The translations under genes were made by a program, and so were the position numbers. Source: Melanocharis versteri (Eukaryota > Chordata > Aves > Passeriformes > Melanocharitidae). Taken from it: a DNA stretch of 64,000 nt. Shown here one piece after another: positions 11,978 through 24,179 of the stretch. How positions within the stretch are numbered: position 1 is the first letter of the stretch; the number at the start of each line of letters is the position of its first letter. The DNA is taken from NCBI GenBank assembly GCA_013397845.1, contig VZTG01005429.1, positions 453,228-517,227 of the forward strand, in the 5' to 3' direction. The notes beneath the pieces were generated by a model. The model saw nothing but the letters and a program-made list of their open reading frames with translations, did not search any database and was not told where the DNA came from.

Positions 11978-14900
11978 GGCTTTCCGTGTCTGGAGGGGAG
12001 GCTGGACTGCTCTGTTTCCCCTGGGAATGCCAGGATCACATGGAGCACAAATTGGCCTACCACTAGCAGCAAGCAGGTTGCTGGGGGGGAATTACAGGAG
12101 CAGAGGATGTGGTTGGCTCTGTGCCCCTCTCTGGCTGCTGTCCTTACCTGGGGAGAGGAACCCAGGGGCAGTGCCATCCCTGCAAGCAGATACCATAGGA
12201 TGCACCCTAACTTTTACAAAATAGCCACTTTTGTCATCTTTTCTAAGACTTGAGGTATTTCCTCTAACATCCATCAAGCAAACCCTGCAGTGGAGCACTT
12301 GCTGCTTCTTGGGGCCGTACACCTCCCCTTCGTTTTTTTGGGCAGTGGGGTGTGGCATGTGTAGGACATCACATCTGAGTGCAGGCCAAGGTTTGGGCTG
12401 GAGCATGTGGGGTAAATCCTGCTTTTAAGCTGGTCTTGCCCTGTTTGCCCTGGCTGCAGCTGTGTGGGTGTGTGAGACTGGGAGGTGTTTTGGGGTGGCA
12501 TCCCTTACTGTGTCCATGCAAGTGCCACAGCAAGCTTGGCTCCTGTACTGAGCACCATCCCAACCCTATCTTCCTGTTTCTTCCTTCCTCTACCACTTCC
12601 CTCCCTCTCCTCTGCCAGTGAGATGCTAATCCATGAGTTCCTGCCGTGGATTTGCCTGCAGAGTTCTGTTAGACCAAGCACCCAACCCTGCTGAGCCCCC
12701 CACCCTGCTGAGCCCCCCACCCTGCTCCAGCTCCCACTGCCTGCAGTGGCTCAGCCCTGGGCAGAGCAGCTTCCAGTTTCCTGCTCCTGGTCATTCCACA
12801 TAAGCCTGGGATGGATTTTAGTCGCTGTGGGATTTTGACATGGTGTCAGGATGTTTCTGTTCCCACAGATGAGTGTTCCTTCTAGACACCTCAGAAACTG
12901 AGTCAGGCACACCAGCAGCTCCCAGGGCAGTCACAGACTGGCTGCAGCCTCTTCCATGCAGGGAAAAAGGCAGGGATTGTGGGCTGGGGTAGTCTTGACC
13001 TCCACTTGCCCACCTGCAGAATGACCTCCTTGCCACTCATCTCCGTTGTGAAAGCTCTGTGTTGCTTTCACTGAAAATCGCTATTTTCCCTATTTTTATT
13101 GATCGTAGACTTCAAAACCCAAAGTGTGTAAGATGGTTCCAGTCTAATTAGTACTTAACCTGCAACAAAATATTGTATTTTACATTGATTTTTATTTTTT
13201 TAGAAGGGAAACATTGGCTCAGTTTCTAAATGAAACACTTTAGCAGGCCATTTGGAAAATTATCATCATGTTCAGACTTTGTAAACATAATTTCTTTAAT
13301 ATTCTTTTTCCCGCAACTTGCAGCCGGGTAAGAAAACATACACAAAAATTGGTGGGTGTTTTGAGTCGCCCCAAAGCTGTATTTCTCCAGCAACACTCTG
13401 AGTGGAAAGTTGTACCCAGCACTGGCTAATGCCAACCAGTGAGTGGGAAGGGCTTGGTTCTCCCCTGTTCGGGCACAGCTCCCAGGGAAAGGTTTCCTCA
13501 AAGGAGGCTCTCCCTCAGTTCCCCTTCCAATCACAGCAAGTCAGGCATTGCCCTCAGAAGCTCCTGGGGACTCCCCTGGCTGGTGAACCTGTGTCAGGGC
13601 AGCAGTGGAGGGGAGAGGAGAAGATGTGGGGCACAGGGTCTGTGTCCCCCAACTCTGCTTTAAGCCATTTGGACCCTTCAGAAGTGATGGTAAGGGGCCC
13701 TCCAGCCCTTCTGCCCTGGCTTGTTCCGTAGAGCTAAAATGATTCTGGGTTTGTCCTTGAATTTGCCCTCTGAGCTTTTTGTGAGGCTTGGCCAGGTTCA
13801 GGGACTTTGAGCTTGTGCCCTTTTGGGATCAAAATACTGTGCAGGGGACACGCAGGGCGCAGCTGCAGCAGATGTGGCCAAGAGCCCGATGCTTTTGGCT
13901 CCTCTTGGAGCCACTGCAGCCAGGACTCTGCCTCTCCTCCTGTCTCCCTTTTTCCTCCCCCAAGCCCCACACTGCCCATTTGGGGAGTGCAAATGGACAA
14001 ACCCCAGAGCCTGAGCTTCTCCAGGGGCCGTGGAAGGTGTTTGCCTTGGTGCAGTGAACACGATTCCCTGCTTGGTGAAAGAGGGTGGATGGAAGGTGCT
14101 GTGGGATGTCCCCATTCCTATTTGCCTTTTGGGACTTCTTGGCGATGACTCTGTGGGTGTGGCAGTGTGGGGCCTGCTGGTGAGGGCTGTGCTGTGCTTC
14201 AGGGTGGGATGCGCTGCCTCTCTAGGAGGGTTCCCTCCAGGGCTCCTGCCTCGTGCCGTGATTTCCCTGTCTCTCACATTCTGCACGTGAGCATCCCTTG
14301 CCCAGTGTCCTTGGATGAATGGGAATGGGCTGAGTGGAAGGCTGGGGCAGGGTAGAAACGAGTCATGTGTCTGGGATGGAAGTGGGGTTGTTTGTTTAGC
14401 TTGCTCACCAAGAGCTCTTCCTCCGAGGTTTCCCCTGGCCCTCAGTCAGCAGAGGGAATTCCCTCTCCTTCTGCCCAAGATCCAGCTGGGATTGCTGAAG
14501 GGAGCATGCAGACCAGCTGCGATTGCTGTCTCTCCCCATGTTCACCAGGTTTTGTGGTCCTCACTCGGTTCCATCCTGCCATCCAGTTGTCTGGGTGATT
14601 AGGGATGTGCTGGATTAATCAGCAGAGGCGCTGGTGATCCTGCAGAGCTGTCCCACCTCCTGCACTGCCCCGGTGACATTCCCTGCCCTGGATGAATCTT
14701 TCATGCGCTTGCCTTGTGTATATTTAATAGGCTGGGATTGGGTTTGAGCTCCTGTGGGGGTTTGGGGGGCTCTGGGGGCTGCATCCTCCGGTGGGATGTG
14801 GCTGGAGGGGGGGCATGGTCGCCAGAGGAGAGGCCCGTGGAGGGAGGCAGAGAGCCTGTTTCACCCGTGACAGGCAGGGTGCTGATCTTCACAGGGCATA

Positions 14901-15275
14901 TTTCAGCTCCACAAGGAATATTTTGGCTCTGCAGGTGTGGGCACAGAGTTTTCCTGGCCAAGGAGGGTTAACCCAGTGTTGATGGGAGCAGAGAGCGAGC
15001 TTGTCAGGGATCGTAAGGGAAGTGGAGGAGCTGCCAGGACAATTAGCACAGGCTTGTTCTCCCCAGCACATCCCTGGGATGCAGTGGGACTGTAATCAGC
15101 CTGTCGCTTCCCTGGCTTTATTAATACATTGATTTTTGGAGGTTTTGGCTCCGTGCAGCGTGGTGCCTGCCAGCCAAGCCTCTGTGGGAAGTGGGGGTTC
15201 AAGGTGGCACGTCTGCGGGCATGGCAGTGCCTCATTTTGGAAGCTGTTCAGGCTTCTTCCTTGGGGACTGATGGC

Positions 15276-15294
15276 GGAGGAGGAGGAGGAGGAG
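15276..15294 (+). repeat. GGA triplet repeat
   Basis: GCGGAGGAGGAGGAGGAGGAG: six tandem GGA units. Confidence 0.8.
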
Positions 15295-15644
15295 AGACAT
15301 CCCCTCCATCTGTGCACTGCTCTAGGAAGGGATTTAAATCACACGTTTGCAGAAAAGAGGAAATGTGCCTGATTTGCTCAGGCTTTGAAGCCTGCAGGAG
15401 CCTTCTGACGATGATCTCCTTCCCGCTTCAGGCAGGTCTGGCTCAGGGGGGATCTCCTTCCCCGGCCATGGAGCCAGGCGTTGTCAGCTCCATCCTGGGG
15501 CTGGGCCAGCAGCAAGGACCTGGCTGTGCTCCTGCAGCTCCCAGTGAGCTCCTGTTCCCAGGGTCAGCACCCTGGATCTCATCTGCCCTCTGCTCCAGCA
15601 GCAGAGGGTGAGAGATGCTCTTCAAGGAAATACATCCATATTAA

Positions 15645-15700
15645 AATATAAATAAATGAACGTAGATAAAAAATGTATATAGATATATAAGCTGAGGACT
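15645..15700 (+). repeat. AT-rich low-complexity block
   Basis: ATAAATAAATGAACG and ATGTATATAGATATATAAG make an AT-rich stretch of about 55 bp. Confidence 0.7.
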
Positions 15701-17174
15701 AGTTTTATCCTCATCCATCTTCCCATGAGTCTGGGAACTCCTCCCTGTCCTGTCATTCTTTCCCACTCCAGTGTGAACTCGCCTGACCAGCACAACCTCC
15801 TTGGCACAGCAGCCCTGATGCCACATGTGTGGCCATCCCTTCAATTCCTTCATTTCACCAACTGTTACATAAATCCACTTTTATACTGAACTTGTGGACG
15901 TCACTGGGGCTCTGTCCGTACCCATAACATCACTGTTTCCATGGGAACCAGCGTACTTCCAAGGGGGAAAAAGTAGAAGGAGACTAAAAAAAGGACAAAG
16001 AAGGAACAAAATAAGACAAATATGTGACATATCCCAACTATGTGTCGGTGTAGGATGTTACAAAGATTTCACTGCAACTTGTTTAGGTAGTCTTGCATAA
16101 CAGTTTTTGTCTTGAGTGTAGCAGCAAGCAGAAACAAGGATGGCAGAAACTTAATAGTATCCCAAATATCCGGAGTCTCTTAGTGAGGAAGAGGTGCCTC
16201 TGGCAGCTCTGCATGAGGCGCTGCTCTGTGTGAGCAGCAGGGGAAAATGCATCTGCCCGTGCTGCAGCGTTTCCCTGGGTTTCTGTGGGTTTTCCTCCAT
16301 CCTGCCAGTGGCTGGGGCTGTGCATTGTGAAGGGGTGGCACTGCTGGGTGTTGTGGATGTGTCCTGGAGAGCAGCTGGCACCGCTGAGCTTAAGGGACAA
16401 TTTACAGTGAGTGAGTTTAAATATATATATTTGGGGGGTTAGTGTCCATCCACCGTGCACTTTATAAGGCGTGGTGGGAGAAAAGGTCTTAAATAAGTTA
16501 TTGAGCCTCAGCAATGCCTTTGGCATATTGAGAGTATTTTAACTGGTAGCCCCAGTCTCCCTCTGGAAGACCTGGCCATTAGGAAGGATTTTGCTGTTCA
16601 TGATAACACCTTTGTTAATGCCATGTGTGAGCTGCTGGGAGGGAGCCCATCCCCTGGCTCTGTCGTGGGAGGTGATGGCTGGTGTGGAGGTTGAGCCAGG
16701 AGCTGAGAGGGACAGGTCTGGGGAGTGGATGGGGACGTGCTCCCACCTCTGCAGCCCCGCTCTGGTGGGGTGAATGGCAGGACAGCCTGTCCCTGAGCCA
16801 CCCAGATGTCAGCTGAAGGTGCCACACTGTCGGGAGAGGAAGTTTGGGGGAAGTTGAAGCTTCTGTGGAGCTTGGTTTGGGCAAGTGAGGCTTCACCTTC
16901 TTCTCTTCTGCTCTTCCCTCCAGGAGATGCAGGGCAGCGGGAGTTGGGGTCCCAGCACGTGGCATCGGCTGGTGAAAGAGCTGGTGAAAGAGCTGGTGAG
17001 CTCTGTGGGGCTCCCAGCTGACCCATCCTGCTGGACCAGGGCTGGGGCCATGCACTGACCCTTTGCACCAGTTCGTTTTGGGCTGTTCCTTTGGTCACTG
17101 CTCTTGGTGCTGAGACAGGCGTGAGGAGGAGGGAAGAACTGGGACAAGAAGCCAAAATAAATTTAGGCTAAATT

Positions 17175-17242
17175 GCTCTTTCTTGATATTTTATTACTTT
17201 ATACTATATTATATTATTTTATATTGTATTTATTTTATTAAA
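17175..17242 (+). repeat. AT-rich low-complexity block
   Basis: TATTTTATTACTTTATACTA and similar iterations make about 68 bp with almost no G or C, in otherwise GC-rich intron. Confidence 0.85.
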
Positions 17243-18477
17243 ACATCCATCCTTGCAGATGCTGGTCCCAGGGCCGGGCTGCCAGCAGCCAAGCCCTCCC
17301 AGCTCAGGAGTTAATTGCAAGCGATATGTAGGGCTTTTCTTAAATGCTCCAGCTCCTGAAGTTTGGAGATTATGCAAGTCACTCAGCTTGCAGGATTTTT
17401 TTATCTTAATTTTTTTTCTCTTTCTTTAAGCAATAAGATTTTAAACCGTTTTGGTTGCTGGAAAAAAAACCCTTGAAGTAGAAATCTAAAGGAAGCAATT
17501 CCAAAACTGTAAGACAAATAAGAACCTCATTAGGGTTTAAATTTTTTTTTTGGCCAAACAACCTTTTTTGTCACTCTTCATCTCCTCTAAATACAGCATC
17601 ATTCTTTGCCTCATCACCTGGGTGGCTGAACAGGGCTCCTCCACACTGCTGAGCAAATTCTACCTCTCCCTTCAGAGGTGGCTGCATCTTACAGGCAGAG
17701 GAGAGCATCTCTGCCTGCAGCTGACAGTGCTGATTCTAAGCCCTTGGGAGAAGAATGATAAGATGATTGCTCCCTGAAATCCCCCTTTTCCTCCACTTTT
17801 GGGCTTTATAATCCCTGTTATGTGTTACGGGGCCATTGGTGACTCCGTGGTCCCACCGGGATGGGAGCAGAGTGCTGCCTTTCATGGCAGGGGGAAGCAG
17901 CCAGCAGTGCATCCCTTTGAGCATCTGCAAGCCAAAATGAATTAGAGATGACATTTCCAAAAACGCTGCCATGAATAATTGCCCTGTTTTGGTTTCCCAG
18001 GTTTAATTGTGAAGCTGCATGAATTAAAAGAACCTCCTGGGCCTGTCTGTGCTGGGAGGGAAGCAGTTTTGAAGAGCTGCAGAGCAGTGACGAGGCAGGG
18101 ATGCTCCTGCCTGGCTTTTTCCCGGCTCAGAGCTTGTGGATGGGGATATGCCAGGCTCAGTGGGGTCATGCCAGCTCCTGGCAGCGTGTCCTCAGCCTGC
18201 CAGCTGCGGTAACCCAGAACGGGGCAGACGTTGGCCACGCGGTGGGAATGGAAACACTCTCATGGCAGTGCTTGAATTTTTAAACCGCTTTGTGCAGCCC
18301 CACTGGAGGAGCCTCTCAGCTTTGCTTTCCAGGAATGCCCTGGCGATGGGACTCACCTGGCACAGGTCCCTGCAGAGCGCAGGGCAGGAGGCACGTGCTC
18401 CATCACACGTGTGCCACGAGCGTGCCGGGGCTGCCGTGCCTGCAGCGGTTTTTCCATCCTGCCAGGGAAAAGCAGCT

Positions 18478-18498
18478 CTGCTGCTGCTGCTGCTGCTG
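18478..18498 (+). repeat. CTG triplet repeat, 7 copies
   Basis: Seven uninterrupted CTG units in intron 1. This is short, and no special role is visible. Confidence 0.9.
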
Positions 18499-20004
18499 GG
18501 GTGCTGTGACACTGCAGGAAGGGCTGTAAACCTGCAGCATCTTCCCTGCTTCATCCTGTGCTTGTGTCCCTCAGAGGGACAAGAGGGCCCAGGCCTGGAA
18601 AAGCATCTGGGAGGGCAAAGCTGTGGGGTAGAGACCATGTTCCAGTGACACTGGAGGCAGATCCCTGCCAGTGCTCGGCTGCAAGTCAGGGAAGTGGTAG
18701 AGATACTTTGAGAGCACCTCTGGCATTGCTGCATCCATGGAGGTGGAAATGCTTCCTGCAAATGCTAAAAGCAAAATACAGAGGCCGGTCTTGCTTTCAA
18801 AGGAATGTGATAGGAAAAAAGTCTAATTAAATGTCCGAGATTGTGATGGGAATCCTGTAACTTTTAACTGGGCATGACATGAAGAGCCTTTTCCTGTTGG
18901 CCTGGTGCAGTCAGAGGCAAAGCTGGGAAGGGGTTATTATTTCCATCTGTGAGGCAGATTAATTCTGAGGACTTTTAACTTCCCTTGCAAAGGGCCTAAA
19001 TTAATGTTTTAGGATTTTAGTCCTTGCCTTCTCCCACCCCCCCCAAAGGCCAGGCCCTGGAAGTGCCATTATGCTCCTGTCAAAGGGGCTATTTCTGGAA
19101 TTGATGATATGAATGAAGCCTAAAACTCCACTCTCATTAACGTCTGCAGCTTATCCCGGTGTCACTCCTATGCTGGTGGGACTTGGTGACACTGCAGGGG
19201 AAGGCTGTCATTTCAACCCAATTTTCACATCACATTTGCACAAAAATTTCCAGGCCTTGCCAGCGCTTTCCACACATTTGTCAAATCCCAGCCGCTGTCC
19301 CGGTGAGTGAAGGCTCCTCCTGGCACAGAAGGAATGGCTGTGGGTGCTGAAGGGGGACTTGGTCCTGGATGTGATCCCTGGGTCCAAACGACGACTCCTT
19401 GCCCTAAAAATCAGGCAGTAGAGAGATCGCAGTGTCACCTGGCCAGATCCAGGGGGTTTTATTAATTCCTAAGGTTGAATTTCATCATGTAGTACGAACC
19501 TGCAGCCCCTGGTGCTGCAGGGCTGCCCCCTCTTGCCCACGCAGCCCTGCTCCCATCACGCTGCTGGTGCTTGGAGGGGTCAGAGAAAGAGAGAGAGGGA
19601 TGCAGGGAAGGAGGAGAGGGGGAGTGCTGGGAGCTACCTGGGAATAGCGGAGCACCAAGGGAAGAAATAAATATTAATCCCGTAGGAGAGTGTGTGTCCC
19701 TGTAGAGCATCACCGAACGCTCCCCTCCGTGCTCAGCTCGGTCGGTGACACTCCCCCCAGGGAAAGGGACGCCCATCTCTGGGGCACAGAGGTGCCTGCT
19801 CTCCTCACCCCCAAGCCAAAGAGCCCCCCAGGAGCAGTGCATATGCTCTGGCTCCTCGGAGAGAGCCCAGGCTGCAGCTGGACAGAGCATCTCACCTGGG
19901 TACCGCTGCCCTCGGGCAACACCTCCCCGTTTAATTCACTCGCTGGGGAATTTGGTCTGAACTTCTGCAACCAAATCGTAGCAAGCGTAATGCAATATCT
20001 TTCT

Positions 20005-20072
20005 CTTTTAATTATATTAGGCTGGGTAGTGCTGGCTAATTGAATCTGGGACTCTTGCCTCTTAATTACGAA
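20005..20072. promoter_or_regulatory. Cluster of TAATTA/TAATTG-type motifs
   Basis: TTTTAATTATATTAGG, GCTAATTGAATC and TCTTAATTACG fall within about 65 bp of intron 1, in GC-rich surroundings. These are homeodomain-type cores. Function is not shown; it is a candidate conserved enhancer only. Confidence 0.3.
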
Positions 20073-23000
20073 AGGTCAGGTGCCGTGGAGCGCGGGCAGG
20101 TGGCACTGGGAGCGCCGGAGGTGGGAAGGGGCTGAGGGCTCTTGCTCTGTGAAAGTGCTCCTTTCATAACAAGTGAGTGACTTCTGGACATTTTCCTTCT
20201 TTTTTTCTTTTGTTCTCTCTATCTTACGAATTTTAAGAGTCAGGTTACATCAGAAGTGTTACTGCGAATTTCTGTGTGGCAGAAACAGATTTTTTTTTTA
20301 GTTGAAAAGAATCTGTGAGGATTTTGGCTGCCTGCCTTGAGCGCGTTGATGGTAAAAATGTGGATTTTTAAGAATACGCTGGGATGAGCAGGTGACCCTG
20401 AAAAGTGGTGACTTTCTGACACCCATGAGGTGGTGTGGATGGGGTGATCACCTGCTGAATGGACATGAACCTCATTATTAATCCTTTTTCTTTTAAATAT
20501 CAGCCCTGCTTGATGTGAGGAGGGGGCAGGACCGTGAGGGCCAGCTCTCCTCCCAGCAAATATTTATCTCACGTAGTGAGGGCTGTGGGCTCAGCTCAAC
20601 ACTGGGGTGGTGGCAGTGCCACCTCTGCCCCTCCCTTCAAGTATTCTCCTCCTCACCTGAACTGCTGGCCAGGGACCAGCACTGTCTCTGGTGCTTCCCC
20701 AAAGCCCCTTTGCCCCTTCCCTGCCTGCACTGCAGCAGTGAGAGGCATTCAAAAAAGCACCTTCTGCTTTTGCTAATTGAAGGGTTTCCCTTTGTCAGCC
20801 TCTCGGCTCAAAGGACGGTCAGTACAAAGCCATAGCCAGCAGCACTTTGTGTGCCTCTGAAAATCCCATTAGCAGAAGAAAGAGCTTGGATTTTCATTCA
20901 GCTGGGAAAAAAAAAAGAGGGCAAAAAAAAATAAAATAACACCCCCCCAGCCTTCTGATCTATCAGCTGCATATTAGCATACTGCCCTCGGCACTGCTGG
21001 GGTGCCTGTCCCGGGAATATTTAATCAGGGTGAAGTGTTATATTGGACTGAAATGTATGTACTCCAGGGAGCAACGTGCTGATAAGTGGGTCTGCATTTA
21101 AATTTGGGGTAAAAAAAACCCTCTGCCATCAGCAAATAAACACCCCTCCCGCTCCCTGGGTCCCCCTCCCTCTCCAGGCTGTTTTCCTGCTTGAAGATGT
21201 TTGTTCCTGCGAGAGGAGTTGGGGTGTGGGGAGGGCAGCCCTGAGAGGGGGGACAGGACAGGATGGGGGGACCTTCAGCACGGCCAGGGTGGACAGCATG
21301 GGGGAGGCCGTGGCTGTGCCACCATGGGGGTGCTGGCCCGGGGCAGTGTGGCTTTGGGCAGGTGGGGGCTGCTGGCTGCACCACAGGGACCCTCCTGGGG
21401 GTACAGATACGGTGCTGGTCCCCAAATCTCCGTGCTGGCCACAGCTGGTGCCCTGTGTATGGCAGGTTGTGGCACCTCTGGGGGCTGCACTCTTCTGGCT
21501 CCCCGCCGCTTGCAATCAGTCACTGGTGCCAGTGCCAGCACTCCAATGAGTATTGAGGGGCTTCTGAGGCTTTGCAGGCTGTGGCATGCCAGCCAAGGAC
21601 AGGGAGGGTGTTTGGTGCCATCCAAACCACTGTGCTCTTCCATTTCAGCCCTTTCTCATCCCTCCGTGCCGGCTGTGGGGCTGTGGTGGGCTTGGCTCTG
21701 CTCAGCTGCCCTGCGTGAGCATCAGGGCTGGGCTGGGTCTCGGGCAGGGAGGAGATGAGATCAGAGTGGCTCCAAGCTGATGCCCACCATGGTTGTGTAC
21801 CCACCTCTGCTTGCCCAGGAGTTTGCAGCCCCCAGCCAGCACCAGCAGCTGCCCACTGAGGCAGAAGCAGCCCCAGCTGGGATGGAGTGTGTGCAGGAGA
21901 TCCACGTCCAGTGAAGGCTCTTGTCCACTGCCACGGTAGAGCTTGAATGGATCTTTGGCTGTCTGGGGAGGTGTCCATCTGTCTCCGCAGGTTTTGACCC
22001 AACTAACCTCGCTGCCCCGGGACCTCCTCACTTCCCTGCTGCGTGTCTTGCACAGCCTGTGCAGGTGGCATTCCTTGTGTTGCCCCTTTGGGATCATAGA
22101 GGGTGGTTTTTAATTCTTTATGTTCCCAAGGGTTTTGCAGTTCCCTGCTGGCAGAGCCCTGGACACGGCTGGTTCTGCTGGAGGATCTTCCCAGCCCCTC
22201 ACCTTGGGGATTCCCTTCCAAAGCTGTCCCCTCTTCTGGCTGCCCTCCACGCCCGCTCCCACAGGACTGTATTTAGGCTAAATATCCCAGCCCATAGCCC
22301 CAACCTGACAGTTGGAATGTCTGTCCCAATATCCTGTAAACATTTCTCCCGATTAAAAGATCCAGATTGCCGACGAGCAAGCCGTGACTCAGCCCCGTGT
22401 GGTTTTCCAGGAATTGGCCCAGGATGGGTGGCAGGAGCTGCCAGCCCCAGCCCTGCGTGCCCGCTGGGGAGGCACCTGCTGATTCATCCTCACCTTCCCC
22501 TTGCCCAGGCAGATAACGCTACAGCACGGGTTCCCCAACACCACCCGCTGCTGTGTTGCAGTGAAAACTCTCGTCTGACAAGGGCTGTGTTTATTTTCCT
22601 GGAGCATAGAAGCTGCTGCTGGCACCCAGGCAGGAGCATGGCCCTGCTGCCTGTGGGTTCTGGCAGTCGAGAGGGCGTTTTTCATGCTAGGCTGGAAGAT
22701 AACCCCAGCTCCACATTGAACCAGCACCTGGATTTCCCATCTCTGTGCTCCAGGCAGCCTGGAAATGCCCCCAGCAGGATGCAGGAATTTGGTCCCAGGT
22801 TTGAACCATCCTTATGGGGATGTGCTGCAGCAGCACGCTTTATTGTGCCCCAGATGTGCATCCAGCATCTGTCCCAGCAGCTCAGCTCTTTAAAAATTGC
22901 TCTGAGAGGTAGGAGGCAGAGTAAGGGAATGGGCTCTGCTGGCCCTCACTTAAAGGCTTTTAGGCAGTTCATTAATGGTTTTGGCAGTCTTAATTTGGAT

Positions 23001-23437
23001 TGGGAATGAAAGTTCAAGCAATGGCTTCAGGGAAACACCCCTGGGATAAGCTGTGACATGGTTAATAGAAATTGTAATGTTGTTAAAGTGCTTTTCTGTA
23101 AAACACCAGGAGAGGAAATTAATGGTGTGGGGTTTTTTAGTTTTTTTCTAAAAGTTGATATTGCTCATTTAATTTAATATTTTAATCCATCACATCAGTA
23201 CTCAGCACTCTTTCCATGCAACTTCCATTTTAGAGTGGTTTTCATATCAGCTGTAGCTACTGATGGCAGCATGGGGAGAACACGTGCAGGTATCTAAACA
23301 TGCAAACCCAAATAGCACCTAACGTGGGGAAGCTGGTCTGCTCCTGGCCTTGCAGACCAGGAAAACCTTTCCAATTCAGCGGTGGCTTCTCGTGGCTGCA
23401 CCTCTGGGTCTGTTGCCTCCTTGATGGCTGTGTGCAG

Positions 23438-23549
23438 GTGGTTTGAGAGGGTCAGCATGCTGGTGATCCTGCTCAACTGCGTGACGCTGGGCATGTTCCA
23501 CCCCTGCGAGGACATCGCCTGCGACTCGCCGCGCTGCAGGATCCTCCAG
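23438..23549 (+). CDS. CACNA1G: CACNA1G exon 2: domain I, helix S1
   Basis: The first base completes a split proline codon (CC|G). It is followed by 37 codons from WFERVSMLVILLNCVTLGMF to PRCRILQ. This is transmembrane helix IS1 plus the first extracellular loop, with the Cys-containing CEDIACDS stretch that is near-invariant in Cav3 channels. The exon ends on a complete codon at CAG|gtacgg. The acceptor (ttgatggctgtgtgcag) has a weak pyrimidine tract, so this 3' splice site may depend on enhancers. The open frame runs upstream through the acceptor without a stop as far as 23382, but that text (GCTSGSVASL...) is unlike the family N-terminus and is intronic. Confidence 0.92.
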
Positions 23550-24045
23550 GTACGGCCCCGCTGCTGCTGGAAGCTCAACAGCAGCCTCGGGTTGATGGGG
23601 AGAGGGAAGGACTGAGCTGGCTCCAGCCATGGTGGCCTTGTGTCCCGGGATGGCAGGTCCTACCTGCACTGTCTGTCCTGACAGCACTTGGAAAATGCTG
23701 GTTTTGGTGCTCAGGTGGGAACACGCAGTGCTGTCAGGCAAAGCCCCTGCCAGGCTCTGCCAGCCCCAGCCTAGCCAAGCCTTTCTTGGGGTGCTTGGGG
23801 AAGCCCAACCATCTAGTGGACAGTGAAAGCAGAGCCCGAAATGTACTTGTCTCATTATCCTGGCACTGTGGGTGCTGTTGGACCATCTGGGCTGGGGAAG
23901 ACACAGGGCTGCTCTCAGCAGAGCTTCTTCCCAGGGATTTAGCTTTAAGAAGTGCAAGAGGAGACCTTGCTGGACTCAGGTTTCTGATTCCCTCCCGTGG
24001 TGCAAGTGTGCTGGAGCATCCCTCCTGCCTTCCTTTCTTTTGCAG
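23550..24045 (+). other. CACNA1G: Intron 2 (496 bp)
   Basis: This phase-0 intron runs between gtacgg and a good acceptor (ttcctttcttttgcag). I see no repeat or embedded gene in it. Confidence 0.85.
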
Positions 24046-24179
24046 AGCTTCGACGACTTTATCTTTGCCTTCTTTGCTGTGGAAATGATTGTCAAAATGA
24101 TCGCGCTGGGGATTTTTGGGAAGAAATGCTACCTGGGAGACACGTGGAACCGCCTGGACTTCTTCATCGTCATTGCAGG
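24046..24179 (+). CDS. CACNA1G: CACNA1G exon 3: domain I, helices S2-S3
   Basis: There are 44 codons plus two bases of a split glycine. The exon opens SFDDFIFAFFAVEM and ends NRLDFFIVIA. It encodes IS2 with the acidic residues expected to pair with S4 arginines during gating (the Glu of FAVEM), the intracellular GKKCYLGDTW linker, and most of IS3 (WNRLDFFIVIAG). The reading frame continues in phase 0 from exon 2, replacing the Ala of the human protein with Ser at the junction (from memory). The donor is GG|gtgagt, a consensus site. Confidence 0.95.

Larger units (their letters stand above)
1..23437 (+). other. CACNA1G: Non-coding stretch, probably intron 1 of CACNA1G
   Basis: No exon of the channel and no other recognisable gene was found on either strand in these 23.4 kb. 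The cytosolic N-terminus, expected to end just before the Pro-Trp-Phe-Glu-Arg start of helix IS1, is absent, so exon 1 is probably upstream of position 1. The stretch holds a 19-bp tandem repeat (1455-1582), a palindrome cluster (1633-1677), an ancient SINE-like relic (about 6255-6480), a T-rich run (3415-3448), AT-rich blocks (15645-15700, 17175-17242), short triplet repeats and a homeodomain-like motif cluster (about 20005-20072). The many open frames here have no family resemblance and look like chance in GC-rich DNA. Part of this stretch could be 5' flanking sequence. Confidence 0.6.

Noticed and set aside
21921..23009. A 362-codon open frame, the longest in the window
   Set aside because: It has no recognisable domain, a Pro/Ser/Cys/Trp-rich random-like composition, no splice context with the channel frame, and stop-poor GC-rich surroundings. 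It lies just upstream of exon 2 in intronic DNA. Conservation or peptide evidence would be needed.
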